Source: Candidatus Fraserbacteria bacterium
GTDB taxonomy: Bacteria; Bipolaricaulota; Bipolaricaulia; RBG-16-55-9; JAJCYT01
DNA length: 64,000 bases
Direction: 5' to 3'
Assembly: GCA_029262795.1 (NCBI GenBank)
Contig: JAJCYT010000036.1
Location: forward strand, 124,001-188,000
Shown: piece by piece, positions 34,455 to 43,740 of the stretch
Position numbering within the stretch: position 1 is the stretch's first letter
Layout: every line of letters starts with the position of its first letter
Program-made: the position numbers and the translations under genes
The notes under the pieces: generated by a model
The model's database searches: none
What the model was told of the DNA's origin: nothing
What the model saw: only the letters and a program-made list of their open reading frames with translations

Positions 34455-36947
34455 CTAATAAAGATTAAACAAGCTTTTTAATTTGAGTTGTTTTTCAAAC
34501 TGTTTTAAGCTCATCTTTTTTTCTGGATAAACGATCACCGATTTTGTCTGTCCAGGTCTTACATGGAAAAAATTGTCTGTACATTGGATGTCTATCTGAT
34601 CAAGCTCAATCCAGGCCCACATCGCAGGTTTTTCTGATTTGATACTGAGTTGAAAACTTCCATCTTTTTTCGCTTTGACTTTTGTTTCGAGTTTTGGGTT
34701 TTTGAGTTCGAGCGATTTTGGTTTGTAAAGCGTGATGAGTTGTGATGAAACAATTTTTCCATCCTGAACAAATTCTAACCAGACCATCAGATTTCGGCCA
34801 TGATGTGTTTCAGCTTGAGATTTGAAGTTGAGTGTTTTCAGCTTCCGGCTTTTTTGAGTAGCAATGCTGGCAGCAAATTTTCCTGAGTCGAGTTTTTTGC
34901 CTTCAATATTTGTAAGCACCCAGCGCACATCGCCGTTAATGGTGGTGGCATGATCGTTGCTGAGGTGGATTTCAACCGTACTTTGTTGCCAGTCTTCAAT
35001 GGCGCTCAACAGCAAAGGTGCATAAAACTTTCGTGTCATGTGGTGCAGTGCTTTCCAACGGCCGTGATAATCCAGAGAGGACCAACTTGCCACGGGCCAG
35101 CAATCGTTGAGTTGCCAATAAAGCGCACCCATCGAGCGAGGCATGCTGCGCCGCCAATGTTCGATGGCATATTTAATGGCTAATCCTTGAAGGATTTGGC
35201 TCATCCAAAGCGCGCCTTCAAAGTTTTTGGGAAAGCGGAACCACTCCATCATGTAGCTCATAATCACGGCGTTGCCGATGCCTGAACGTTGGTGATGCTC
35301 CATCACCCAGGAGGTCACATTGCGATCTGCGTGTTTGGTATAACCATTGACTGTTTTGGGCTCAGGAAAGGATTGAAATCCAAACTCACTGATAAAGCGT
35401 GGTGGCGGATAATCCCAATACCATTCAAATGGTTGGCGGCCATGCCACACATCCCACAAGTGCGTATCACCACAGGTGGGATCGTTGTATTCATAACGAT
35501 TGGCTGAAGGCGTGTGCGGACTGCCTGGCCAGTAGTCTGTTTGTGGGTCATGTTTTTTGACCACATCTTTAAGCAGTTTTTCGAACAGCTTTTTGTAGTC
35601 GACCCAACTCATTGCGGTATCGGTCCAGTCCTCATCCACCCAACGTTGTTCCAGTTCGTTGTTGCCGCACCATAGCGCAATGCAAGCGTGATGGCGCAGG
35701 CGCTTCACATTTTGTTCGGCTTCCACCTTTACGTTATTCATAAACGCTTGGTCGAATGAAGGATAGGTGGCGCAGGCAAACATAAAGTCTTGCCACACGC
35801 ACAGGCCCAATTCATCGCAGAGTTCATAAAAAATATCGTCTTCATAAATGCCGCCACCCCAAATGCGGAGCATGTTCATGTTGGCTTCAGCCGCACTGCT
35901 GATGAGGTTCTTATATCGCTCAGGCGTTATGCGAGTGACGAACGTGTCTGCGGGAATCCAGTTGGCGCCTTTGGCAAAGAAGGGAATGCCATTGACAAGA
36001 AATTCAAACGATTCACCAACCTGATCTTTTTTACGGCGAAGGTTGAATACCCTCAATCCGATTCGTTTTTGATCTACATCAACTGTTTTGCCCAATTCAT
36101 CTTTGATGGTGACGTGAATGTCATAAAGCGGTTGTTCGCCCATCCCATTAGGCCACCACAGTTTTGGATCAGAAATAGAAAGCTTGGCTGAGGCTTTTTT
36201 ACCTGTGAAAGAAATTGCTTCATGGGCCAAAATCGTGCTTTTATAGGAAACCTTCACGTCGGCAATGAGTGCTTTTCGATCAGACTTTTCGACTTCTAAA
36301 TTGACACTCAAATCGACAGCTTTTTGTTTGTGTCGCTGTTGAATCTGAACATCAGTTAACCGTGCAGAGTCATAGGCAACCAATGCGATGCCCCGCCAGA
36401 TGCCGCAAGTGACCAATGCTGGCCCCCAGTCCCAACCAAAGTTGCATTGGGCTTTACGAATCCAGTTGCCGGCGTCTCGTTTTCTATAACCGACAGGTCG
36501 AATGCCTTCCTGCAAACCAGGGATTTTTCGTTGTTTATTTTTTGCATCAAGATATGGAAAGACTGGATCAAATTTAACTTCCAGTTTGTTCTTACCAGCT
36601 TTCAAATGCTTTTTGGCATCGAATGTCCAGGTGCGAAACATATTGTCTGTGCTGCCAATTGGCGATCCATTCAAGGACACATGCGCCAATGTATCAAGAC
36701 CCAAACAATGAAGTTGGATGATCTTGTGATCTAGAAAATTTTTGGGAACCTCAAATTGGTGGGTGTAAATCCAAGTTTGATCTTCGATCCAGAGCACATC
36801 AAGTTCGTTGTCTCGATAGAAAGGATCATCAATAACTTTTGATGCGATCAAGTCTGTATGAACCGTCCCTGGCACGGTGGCCGGAAGCTTCATTGTTTTT
36901 CCAACATCCTGAAGTTGCCACATTCCATTCAATGAAAGCGTTTCCAT
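34455..36947 (-). CDS. GH2 beta-mannosidase
   Basis: The 830-residue product starts at the ATG behind CAGAGG. The N-terminal jelly roll (SLNGMWQLQD, VPGTVHTDLI, GLDTLAHVSLNG) and NFGWDWGPALVTCGIWRG are beta-mannosidase marks. The catalytic barrel has acid/base Glu in LWCGNNELEQRW (about residue 430) and nucleophile Glu in RFISEFGFQSFP (about residue 530). There is no signal peptide, so it is cytoplasmic and cleaves imported beta-mannosides. It lies 85 bp upstream of the end of the GntR gene on the same strand, so co-transcription is possible. Whether it is part of the GntR regulon is open. Confidence 0.92.
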   Translation of the reverse strand: METLSLNGMWQLQDVGKTMKLPATVPGTVHTDLIASKVIDDPFYRDNELDVLWIEDQTWIYTHQFEVPKNFLDHKIIQLHCLGLDTLAHVSLNGSPIGSTDNMFRTWTFDAKKHLKAGKNKLEVKFDPVFPYLDAKNKQRKIPGLQEGIRPVGYRKRDAGNWIRKAQCNFGWDWGPALVTCGIWRGIALVAYDSARLTDVQIQQRHKQKAVDLSVNLEVEKSDRKALIADVKVSYKSTILAHEAISFTGKKASAKLSISDPKLWWPNGMGEQPLYDIHVTIKDELGKTVDVDQKRIGLRVFNLRRKKDQVGESFEFLVNGIPFFAKGANWIPADTFVTRITPERYKNLISSAAEANMNMLRIWGGGIYEDDIFYELCDELGLCVWQDFMFACATYPSFDQAFMNNVKVEAEQNVKRLRHHACIALWCGNNELEQRWVDEDWTDTAMSWVDYKKLFEKLLKDVVKKHDPQTDYWPGSPHTPSANRYEYNDPTCGDTHLWDVWHGRQPFEWYWDYPPPRFISEFGFQSFPEPKTVNGYTKHADRNVTSWVMEHHQRSGIGNAVIMSYMMEWFRFPKNFEGALWMSQILQGLAIKYAIEHWRRSMPRSMGALYWQLNDCWPVASWSSLDYHGRWKALHHMTRKFYAPLLLSAIEDWQQSTVEIHLSNDHATTINGDVRWVLTNIEGKKLDSGKFAASIATQKSRKLKTLNFKSQAETHHGRNLMVWLEFVQDGKIVSSQLITLYKPKSLELKNPKLETKVKAKKDGSFQLSIKSEKPAMWAWIELDQIDIQCTDNFFHVRPGQTKSVIVYPEKKMSLKQFEKQLKLKSLFNLY

Positions 36948-37032
36948 AAGCAACCTCTGAATGTTTTTATTCGTCAGCGAATCAACTATCGATGAAGAAT
37001 TTTAACCATTTTCCGGCGATCGCCATAAAAAC

Positions 37033-37764
37033 CTACTTGAGTTCGACGTAGAATTTGTATTTGTCGCCGGGATAGGTGTAGCGGACAAATTCGATGGGGG
37101 TCACGCCATCCTCCATAAAAGAGACGCGCTCCATGTACATGGTGGGTTCCCCTTCGATGATGCCCAGAACGGAGGCTTCAAAATCGTCTGCTAGCTTGGC
37201 CTGTAGCGTTTGTTCAGCACGACCACAATACACTTGGTATTGATCTTCAAGCGTTTTGCAAAGCGACTGATCATTGAGGTCAATATTCTCGATCCCCGGG
37301 CAGAACTTTCTGCGCAGCACAGACGTTTCCAGCGCAATAGGGTCGCCATTGCCGGTGCGCAGTCGTTGAATCATGACCAGTTTTTCTTTAACACCAGCAT
37401 CCAGTTTTTTTGAAAGACATTCATCATCGATCAGCACTTTTACATCTAATACTTTGGCACCGGCTTTGATGCGCTTGCTTTTCATTTCCTCTGTGAAGCT
37501 TGAAAGCTTGAGAACCCCTTGTTTGATCTTAGGTTCGGTGACAAACGTGCCGCGACCTTGTTTGCGATAGACCAAGCCATCGTCTTCGAGTGCGGATAAC
37601 GCATGGCGTGCTGTCATGCGGCTAATTTCGTAACGGTCTTCAAGCTCGCGCTCCGAAGGCAGCATGTCGTGGGGTTTTAACACCCCGGCTTCGATTTGTT
37701 CTTTAAGCAGCTGCTTTAACTGCAAATACAACGGTAACGATTTGGCTTCACTTAACTGACTCAT
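37033..37764 (-). CDS. GntR-family regulator with UTRA ligand domain (HutC subfamily)
   Basis: The 243-residue product starts at the ATG behind AAGGGG, 17 codons inside the longest frame. The winged-helix domain (PLYLQLKQLLKEQIEAGVL, LPSERELEDRYEISRMTARHAL, YRKQGRGTFV) spans residues 10-75. A UTRA effector domain follows to the end (TYPGDKYKFYVEL). Such repressors release DNA on binding a sugar phosphate or similar molecule. The palindrome TGGTATATACCA lies 67 bp upstream of the start. Arrays of TGGTACA half-sites lie at the promoters of both plus-strand operons, so it is probably the local regulator. Confidence 0.93.
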   Translation of the reverse strand: MSQLSEAKSLPLYLQLKQLLKEQIEAGVLKPHDMLPSERELEDRYEISRMTARHALSALEDDGLVYRKQGRGTFVTEPKIKQGVLKLSSFTEEMKSKRIKAGAKVLDVKVLIDDECLSKKLDAGVKEKLVMIQRLRTGNGDPIALETSVLRRKFCPGIENIDLNDQSLCKTLEDQYQVYCGRAEQTLQAKLADDFEASVLGIIEGEPTMYMERVSFMEDGVTPIEFVRYTYPGDKYKFYVELK

Positions 37765-37830
37765 ACTGAAAAACCCCTTACGTTGTTCAGTGCGTATAAC
37801 GATTAAACCTCTCAAACTTACTCAAGTATA

Positions 37831-37842
37831 TGGTATATACCA
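37831..37842. promoter_or_regulatory. GntR autoregulatory operator (predicted)
   Basis: TGGTATATACCA is a perfect 12-bp palindrome; the wider ATATGGTATATACCACTG is also near-symmetric. It resembles the HutC-type GntR operators known to me and shares its AGTGGTATA half with the boxes at 37942-37980 and 46970-47008. Confidence 0.7.
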
Positions 37843-37922
37843 CTGCTTGTTTTGTCAAAAAGTAGAATTTGGAAAAAATATCCCCCATCCATTCAGTGTT
37901 CTTGTATTATGTAAAGTTCGTG

Positions 37923-37951
37923 TTGACAAATTTTTTTTTTAGTGGTACAGT
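37923..37951 (+). promoter_or_regulatory. promoter of the ABC-transporter operon
   Basis: TTGACA (37923-37928), 17 bp, TACAGT (37946-37951). The same pair with the same spacing lies at 46951-46979. The -10 box overlaps the first GntR box. The predicted leader is about 200 nt long. Confidence 0.78.
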
Positions 37952-37980
37952 CCTGGTATAGGTGGTACATCAGTGGTTCA
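37942..37980. promoter_or_regulatory. four direct GTGGTACA-type boxes at operon 1
   Basis: GTGGTACA, CTGGTATA, GTGGTACA and GTGGTTCA start at 37942, 37953, 37962 and 37973, that is 11, 9 and 11 bp apart, so all face the same side of the helix. The array covers the -10 and start site, the position of a repressor. Confidence 0.75.
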
Positions 37981-38095
37981 TTTCAATTATAAAACATCTT
38001 TCATTAGGTTATGATGAAAAATAGAGGCAGAAATGGGCCAAAAAGGTATCTCTCTTAATAAACAAAACGACAATAAACAAAACTTTAAAATATGC

Positions 38096-38149
38096 TGTCA
38101 CACAGCGGAAAATTGATTCAAGGACTTTAAGATAATTCAATGTGTGACA
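38096..38149 (+). promoter_or_regulatory. leader inverted repeat before the ABC ATPase gene
   Basis: TGTCACACA (38096-38104) and TGTGTGACA (38141-38149) are perfect 9-nt complements 36 nt apart in the predicted mRNA leader. The pair ends 16 nt before the start codon, whose own ribosome-binding site is weak. A translational control hairpin is possible. Confidence 0.35.
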
Positions 38150-38165
38150 CTCAAGATGAGTTGAT

Positions 38166-39251
38166 ATGACAGAACTGAAGCTGCAAAACTTAGTCAAACG
38201 TTTTGGTGATGTAATTGCGGTAGATGACGTTTCGATGACTGTGCCTTCTGGTGGTTTTGTGGCTTTGCTTGGTTATTCCGGTTGTGGAAAAACCACATCT
38301 TTGCGCATGATTGCTGGATTGGAAGAGCCCACCGAAGGCGACATCCTGTTTGACAATGAAACCGTTTTACACTTGGCACCCAATCACCGAAACATTGGTA
38401 TGATTTTTCAGCGCTACGTACTTTTTCCACATATGAACGTGGAGAAAAACGTTGGCTTTGGCCTGCGAATGAAGGGCGTTGACAGAAACGAAATTCGTAA
38501 GCGCGTTAAAGAGGTATTGGATGTTGTACAGCTGGCAGGGTATGAAAAACGTTTTCCTAGCCAACTTTCTGGTGGGCAGCAACAGCGTATTGCGATTGCA
38601 CGTACCGTGATCACCAATCCCAAACTCCTCCTGATGGATGAGCCATTGTCCAACCTCGATGCAAAACTGCGCGAGGAAATGCGTTCTTTTATTACGGATC
38701 TGCAAAAACGACTCAACATCACCACAATGTTTGTGACCCACGATCAGATTGAGGCCATCGAACTGGCTGATCATATTGGTGTGATGTTTGACGGAAAAAT
38801 TGTTCAGTATGGTCCACCCGAAGATATTTTTAATCGACCAGCCACTCCGGAAATTGCCGACTTTATGGGAGCTACAAACCTGATAAAAGGCAATTTGATT
38901 GAAAAGGACAACGCCACACGTTGTGCCATTTCGGTACAGAATCAACGGTTTGATGTAATGGTGGACTCGCCCCACGAAGTTGGAACACCGGTGATATCAA
39001 CCATCCGACCAGAACACATCGAACTGCATCCGGCTGTGAAAGATGGCGCACCCACACAGAATATTCTCAACGCGAAGATTAAAAGCGCTGTCTACCATGG
39101 CGGTACACTTAGTTATTATTTGCAAGCTGGCGACATCGAGCTTCAAGCCCGTGACCAATCGACGAGGCGATTTTCTGAAGGTGAGGAGGTGGTGGCGCAT
39201 CTCAATCCGGAGCATCTTTGGATTTTTCCAGAGGCGGGCAACGGGGCTTGA
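38166..39251 (+). CDS. ABC transporter ATP-binding protein (MalK/PotA/YnjD type)
   Basis: The 361-residue ATPase energises the importer encoded by the next three genes. Walker A is GYSGCGKTT, the Q-loop FQRYVLFPHM, the signature LSGGQQQRIAIAR, Walker B LLLMDEPLSNLD and the H-loop VTHDQIEA. A C-terminal TOBE/MalK-like regulatory domain starts near residue 240. It is the first gene of operon 1, after a long leader with GntR boxes. The weak ribosome-binding site (GATGAG) and the leader inverted repeat suggest extra control. Confidence 0.93.
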   Translation: MTELKLQNLVKRFGDVIAVDDVSMTVPSGGFVALLGYSGCGKTTSLRMIAGLEEPTEGDILFDNETVLHLAPNHRNIGMIFQRYVLFPHMNVEKNVGFGLRMKGVDRNEIRKRVKEVLDVVQLAGYEKRFPSQLSGGQQQRIAIARTVITNPKLLLMDEPLSNLDAKLREEMRSFITDLQKRLNITTMFVTHDQIEAIELADHIGVMFDGKIVQYGPPEDIFNRPATPEIADFMGATNLIKGNLIEKDNATRCAISVQNQRFDVMVDSPHEVGTPVISTIRPEHIELHPAVKDGAPTQNILNAKIKSAVYHGGTLSYYLQAGDIELQARDQSTRRFSEGEEVVAHLNPEHLWIFPEAGNGA

Positions 39252-39316
39252 TTCGACAATTGCTTAAAGTGGTTTGTTAAAAATTTGCTGTATAAAATTT
39301 TCAAGGAGGATTTTTA

Positions 39317-40687
39317 ATGAAAAATTTGTTGCGTTTAATGCTGGGGCTTGCTTTCCTGGCTGTCGTTGGCATGAACACAGTAGCCTTTCAGGTCGGTGAT
39401 CCTAGCGCTTTATCATTCCAAGAAGATTTCCTCGCTGGGGAATTATCCTGGGATGCAGTGCTTGGTCGAGCTCAAGGCGAAGGTGAAGTCAACTGGTTTT
39501 ATTGGGGCGGTGGCGAAAACCTGAACACCTGGGTGGACACCACGGTTGTGCCTGGCATGGCTGAATTGGGCATCACTATGAACTCCCGTCGTATCACCAA
39601 CACACGTGACGCTGTGGATTTGGCTTTGGCTGAAGCTGCTGTTGGTCGTGGTTTGGGTCAGGATACCTCTGTTGATGCCATTTGGATCAACGGTGAAAAC
39701 TTCTTCACGTTGGCTCAGCAGGATTTGTTGTTTGGTTCCTTTGCTGACAAACTGCCAAACTCCCAGTTCTATTTCTTGGATCCGGCTGATTCACGATCCG
39801 GCGCCAACCTATTTGACTTTGGTTTCCCAACTGAAGGCCGTGAAATGCCATGGTCTGCAGCCCAGTTCCTCTGCCGCGTTGACACGTCTCGTTTGAGCCG
39901 TGCAGATGCGCCATCTAACTTTGCAGAATTGGAAGCTTGGTTGACGGATAACCCTGGTCGTTTCACGTATGTTGCCCCACCGCAGTTTAATGGGAACACC
40001 TTTGTTCAGGCTGTGTTGTATGCACATAACCCTGATGGTACCACGGTTTCACCATTCCTTTTGCCTGCTCAGGAATTGGGTGCGGAAGAGTTTGCTCGTT
40101 TGGCAAAACCTGGCTTTGATTATTTGAAGAATCTTGAGCCTTTGTTGTTGGGTGGCGGCGATCCGATTTACACGGAAGACCAGAACACCAACGCAGCATT
40201 GCTCGCCAACGGTGAAGTGGACATGTATTGTTCCTTCGGTACCTTCGCTGTGGATGTGGGTATCAACGACGGTAGCTTGCCTCCAACCACCGAAGCCATC
40301 ATCTTCCCAGAAGGTTTGATGATTAAGAATAAGAACTTCATCGGGATCCCAGGCAACGCGCCGAATCCTGCTGCCGCACTTGTGTTGGCAAACTTCTTGT
40401 CTTCTCCAGAATCCCATATCAGCAAGTTGGGTGAAATCGGCTTTGAAATGGGTATCGATGCTGCTTTGTTGAGCGCTGAAGATCAGGCACTGGCAGCTGC
40501 TGCCGCACCACCGCTTCATGGTGTGACCGCTGCTGAATTAAGTGACAATGCTGTTGCTGACACCAACGCTTCTCAGGTTGACATCATCGAAAGCGTTTGG
40601 ATTGCTTACATTCAACAGGGCGATGAAGAGCGCACGTTTGAGCAGATTGTTGATGACGTGTTTGCCGCTGCTTTCCCAGAAGAATAA
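39317..40687 (+). CDS. periplasmic solute-binding protein, YnjB (COG4134) family
   Basis: The 456-residue product starts behind AAGGAGGA. A signal peptide (LLRLMLGLAFLAVVGMNTVAF) without a lipobox Cys means a soluble binding protein. NWFYWGGGENLNTWVDTTVVPG, SVDAIWINGENFFTLAQQDLLFG and LPNSQFYFLDP match the pattern of YnjB, whose ligand has never been settled as far as I know. The companion permeases are PotB/PotC-like, as in YnjC. A strong terminator hairpin after the gene suggests it is made in excess over the permeases. Confidence 0.82.
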   Translation: MKNLLRLMLGLAFLAVVGMNTVAFQVGDPSALSFQEDFLAGELSWDAVLGRAQGEGEVNWFYWGGGENLNTWVDTTVVPGMAELGITMNSRRITNTRDAVDLALAEAAVGRGLGQDTSVDAIWINGENFFTLAQQDLLFGSFADKLPNSQFYFLDPADSRSGANLFDFGFPTEGREMPWSAAQFLCRVDTSRLSRADAPSNFAELEAWLTDNPGRFTYVAPPQFNGNTFVQAVLYAHNPDGTTVSPFLLPAQELGAEEFARLAKPGFDYLKNLEPLLLGGGDPIYTEDQNTNAALLANGEVDMYCSFGTFAVDVGINDGSLPPTTEAIIFPEGLMIKNKNFIGIPGNAPNPAAALVLANFLSSPESHISKLGEIGFEMGIDAALLSAEDQALAAAAAPPLHGVTAAELSDNAVADTNASQVDIIESVWIAYIQQGDEERTFEQIVDDVFAAAFPEE

Positions 40688-40694
40688 GAACCTA

Positions 40695-40737
40695 AACAGC
40701 GGTGGAAGTTTTTTAACTTCCACCGCTGTTTCTATTT
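40695..40737 (+). terminator. hairpin between binding-protein and permease genes
   Basis: A perfect 16-bp stem (AACAGCGGTGGAAGTT / AACTTCCACCGCTGTT) with loop TTTT is followed by TCTATTT. It would stop or stabilise most transcripts, giving more binding protein than permease. Confidence 0.88.
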
Positions 40738-40761
40738 AGAAATCAGGAAATTTAAAACCCC

Positions 40762-41679
40762 ATGAATACCACACAAATCATCCCCAAACAAAGTGGCTGG
40801 AATCGTTTTATCAAACGCTTTTATGTGCCATTGATGTTGCTGCCTGCCATGATGGTGTTTGTGTTTTTGTTTCTGGGATCGCTCATCATGGCGTTGCTGC
40901 AGAGCTTTGGGTATGCGCCGATTTACAACATCAACGAATTTCCCACCTTTCGTCATTATCAGGAAATGTTTGAGGATCGCTTTTTCTGGCAATCCGTTTT
41001 TTATACGTTTTACTATGCACTTGTGCCGACCATTGTCGGCACGCTTCTCAGTATTTATTTGGCCTTGGCCATGCGCAAACGATTCAAAGGCAGAGGCATG
41101 TTTCAGTATGTTTACAAGCTGCCCTTAATGATTCCTTATCTGGTGGGTGTGGCGCTGATTATCGAATTGTTCACCAATGGCGGGATTATTGCGCGCATGT
41201 TTGCCGCTGCCGGTTGGATTGAGGTGCCTGCTGATTTTCCACGGCTGCTCAAAAACGAAGCGGGCTGGGGCATCATGGCCGTTTATCTTTGGAAGCAAAT
41301 TCCGTTTACCACCCTCATTGTCTATTCCGTATTAATGGGGTTGGGCTTTGAGTATCAGGAAGCCGCCACCACATTGGGGGCCAATCGCCGCCAGACTTTT
41401 TGGCATGTCACCTTGCCACAAATCATCCCGGGAATTGTGGCTGCTACGTTGATTGTGTTTCCGTTTAACTTTGGTTCGTTTGAGGTGCCGTTTATTTTGG
41501 GTGCAGATTTCCCCAATACGTTGCCGGTGCAAGCGTGGCGTACTTTTGACGACGCAGACTATTCTAATCGATTAGGTGCCATGGCCATTGTCATGACCAT
41601 TAGTCTTGTGTCGGGGATTATGTTGCTCACTTATCTCACGCTTTATCGCCGTTTTGAGCGTTATCGAGGACGTCAATAA
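40762..41679 (+). CDS. ABC transporter permease 1 (PotB/YnjC-like)
   Basis: The 305-residue product has six hydrophobic helices. It carries the ATPase-contact EAA loop (EYQEAATTLGANRRQTFWHVTLPQI, near residue 200). The first helix begins around LMLLPAMMVFVFLFLGSLIM. It pairs with the following permease 1 nt downstream and with the ATPase and YnjB-like protein of the same operon. The ligand cannot be read from the permease. Confidence 0.9.
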   Translation: MNTTQIIPKQSGWNRFIKRFYVPLMLLPAMMVFVFLFLGSLIMALLQSFGYAPIYNINEFPTFRHYQEMFEDRFFWQSVFYTFYYALVPTIVGTLLSIYLALAMRKRFKGRGMFQYVYKLPLMIPYLVGVALIIELFTNGGIIARMFAAAGWIEVPADFPRLLKNEAGWGIMAVYLWKQIPFTTLIVYSVLMGLGFEYQEAATTLGANRRQTFWHVTLPQIIPGIVAATLIVFPFNFGSFEVPFILGADFPNTLPVQAWRTFDDADYSNRLGAMAIVMTISLVSGIMLLTYLTLYRRFERYRGRQ

Positions 41680-41680
41680 C

Positions 41681-42550
41681 ATGGCTACAAAACCTAAGAA
41701 AAAACAATTTAGTGGCCTCAATCGACTGTCATCGTTTCAACGGTTTTATATCATATTTTTCTCAGTGGCTGTGTTGGGTCCGTTTATTCCATTGTTCATC
41801 CGAGCTTTTTCGTTCAATTGGTTCTGGCCATCCATTCTGCCGACGCGTTGGTGGTGGGAACAAAGAGCCATTTCTCGCCAACCGCTTGGCTGGGATTATA
41901 TTTTTTCAGGGCCTTCCCATGTGGGCGAAGCTATTTTTAACACGTTGTTCATTGGGATTGTGGTCACCATTATTTGCACCATGATCAGCCTGCCCGCAGC
42001 CCGTGTGATTGCATGGGAACGTTTTCGTGGCAAGAATGTGGTCGAATTTTTCCTGTTGACGCCGTTGGTGGTGTCTGAAATTGCTGTTGGCTTAGGTATT
42101 TTAATCACTTTTATTCAATTGGGATTGGCTGGCAGTTACGTGGGCATTATCATCGCTCACTTGATTCCGACCACGCCCTATATGGTTCGCGTATTGACTT
42201 CCGTGTTTCAAGGTTTAAGTAAAGATTATGAAGAACAGGCCCGCGTCCTTGGGGCTTCCTCCTTGAGAACTTTGGTTCACATTACCATGCCCATGATTTT
42301 GCCAGGCATCATGGCAGGCGGGTTGTTTGCGTTCTTGATTTCGACAAACATCTTTCTGTTGACCTTCTTCATTGGTCAGGGTGGTATCAATACGTTACCC
42401 ACCATGCTGTTTGCCAAAGTCATTGGCGGTGGTAATCTTGATACAGTGGGGGCCGAGCTGGCATTGATTGTGTCTGTGCCAGGCATCATCCTGTTGATTA
42501 TTACCGAACGATTCTTGAAAGAAGAAGTTTTCTCCAAAGGGTTTGGTTAA
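41681..42550 (+). CDS. ABC transporter permease 2 (PotC/YnjC-like)
   Basis: The 289-residue product starts at the ATG behind CGAGGA; a longer frame overlapping permease 1 is not needed. It has six helices and the EAA loop YEEQARVLGASSLRTLVHITMPMILPG near residue 185. N-terminal Lys/Arg residues lie on the cytoplasmic side. It is the last transport gene and is followed 96 bp later by the ADP-ribosylglycohydrolase-family gene. Confidence 0.9.
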   Translation: MATKPKKKQFSGLNRLSSFQRFYIIFFSVAVLGPFIPLFIRAFSFNWFWPSILPTRWWWEQRAISRQPLGWDYIFSGPSHVGEAIFNTLFIGIVVTIICTMISLPAARVIAWERFRGKNVVEFFLLTPLVVSEIAVGLGILITFIQLGLAGSYVGIIIAHLIPTTPYMVRVLTSVFQGLSKDYEEQARVLGASSLRTLVHITMPMILPGIMAGGLFAFLISTNIFLLTFFIGQGGINTLPTMLFAKVIGGGNLDTVGAELALIVSVPGIILLIITERFLKEEVFSKGFG

Positions 42551-42646
42551 GAGGTTTTGCTTAGCGTTTATACCTGTCATTTGAAATTGTTAATTCAGTT
42601 TGACCCTGCTTTCATCTCATAAAATTCACATACAGAAGGATTGAAT

Positions 42647-43738
42647 ATGGTTGAAAACACACAACTGTTCTCAAAAGTGTATGGCGGCATGATTGGCGCT
42701 GCCATTGGCGATGTGATGGGTGGACCTGTTGAAGGGCTTGATTATAAGGATATGGAAGCCCAGTTTGGTCGCGTTGATTCATTATTGCCCTATAAAAAAG
42801 AGCCTGCCGAACACACTCAGTTCCAAAATGAAGCTGGCTCTTATACTGATGATACACGAGTGAATTTGCTCGTTAGCCAAGCCATCATTGCAAATAATGG
42901 CTATGTGGTGCGCGGTGATTTTGCTCGTGTGATTACCGATTATTACTATAACAGTAAGACTGAATTAGAACGTGCCTTTATCGAAGAATATTTTCTCAAA
43001 GGACTTTACGGTTCACGCAAATTGATCTATGGCGGCCAGCCGACAAATGGGGCCATCATGGGCAATGCGGCGCTTGGTGTGTTGCATCCGGCCGACCCTA
43101 AAGCGGCATTTACGGATGCCTATGAGCTGGCCTTTATCACCGATGGCTATGCCAAAGAGTCTTCCGCGATTGCTGCGGCCATGATTGCCTCGGCCATGCG
43201 TCCTGGCATCAAGATTATGGAAGTGATTGAAGAAGCCTTGGACACCGCCGCCTGGTTCCGACGTGAAGACCCATTGTGGGCAAAAACAATTGTGACGCAT
43301 CAGTGGGCCTTGTTTGAAGGCCGGCCGAATCAGGAATTGATTGGCGCTGCTGTTGAGATTGCCCAACGTCACAAGGATCTTTTCAGTATGCGTGATGAAT
43401 TGTATGAGCGTTTGCTGGTCAGTCCGGTCGGTTCAGAAGCGGGGCAGACTTTGGCCGTTGCTGTTGCCATGTTGGTGGCAGCCGATGGAGATTTTTCAAA
43501 TTCAGTCATTGGTGCGGTCAATTATGGCAGGGACTGTGATTCTTACGCGACTGTGGCAGGGGCGGTTGCCGGTGCGCTTCACGGCACAGAAGTCATTCCA
43601 TCCGAGTGGATCGACCCGATTTTGGCGGTGAATCCTGGTCCCAACATCAAAGATGTTTCAAAACAAATCACCGAAATTGTGATTAAACATCACCAGGAAC
43701 GACAAAAGACAGTGGATGACGTTTCATCTCAACTTTAA
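42647..43738 (+). CDS. ADP-ribosylglycohydrolase-family (DraG/ARH-like) hydrolase
   Basis: The 363-residue product starts at the ATG behind AGAAGG. The binuclear Mg2+/Mn2+ site is visible: GAAIGDVMGGPVEG, YTDDTRVN near residue 69 and RDCDSYATVAGAVAGALHG near residue 295. Family members remove ADP-ribose from proteins or hydrolyse N- or O-glycosidic bonds of ribose. Members encoded beside ABC importers and phosphorylases, as here, may be catabolic glycosidases. That would fit an imported ribosyl or glycosyl compound. It overlaps nothing and is followed 2 nt later by the phosphorylase-like gene. Confidence 0.9.
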   Translation: MVENTQLFSKVYGGMIGAAIGDVMGGPVEGLDYKDMEAQFGRVDSLLPYKKEPAEHTQFQNEAGSYTDDTRVNLLVSQAIIANNGYVVRGDFARVITDYYYNSKTELERAFIEEYFLKGLYGSRKLIYGGQPTNGAIMGNAALGVLHPADPKAAFTDAYELAFITDGYAKESSAIAAAMIASAMRPGIKIMEVIEEALDTAAWFRREDPLWAKTIVTHQWALFEGRPNQELIGAAVEIAQRHKDLFSMRDELYERLLVSPVGSEAGQTLAVAVAMLVAADGDFSNSVIGAVNYGRDCDSYATVAGAVAGALHGTEVIPSEWIDPILAVNPGPNIKDVSKQITEIVIKHHQERQKTVDDVSSQL

Positions 43739-43740
43739 TT

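Noticed and set aside
38096..38149. CRP site in the importer leader
   Set aside because: The TGTGTGACA arms do not give TGTGA-N6-TCACA with correct spacing.
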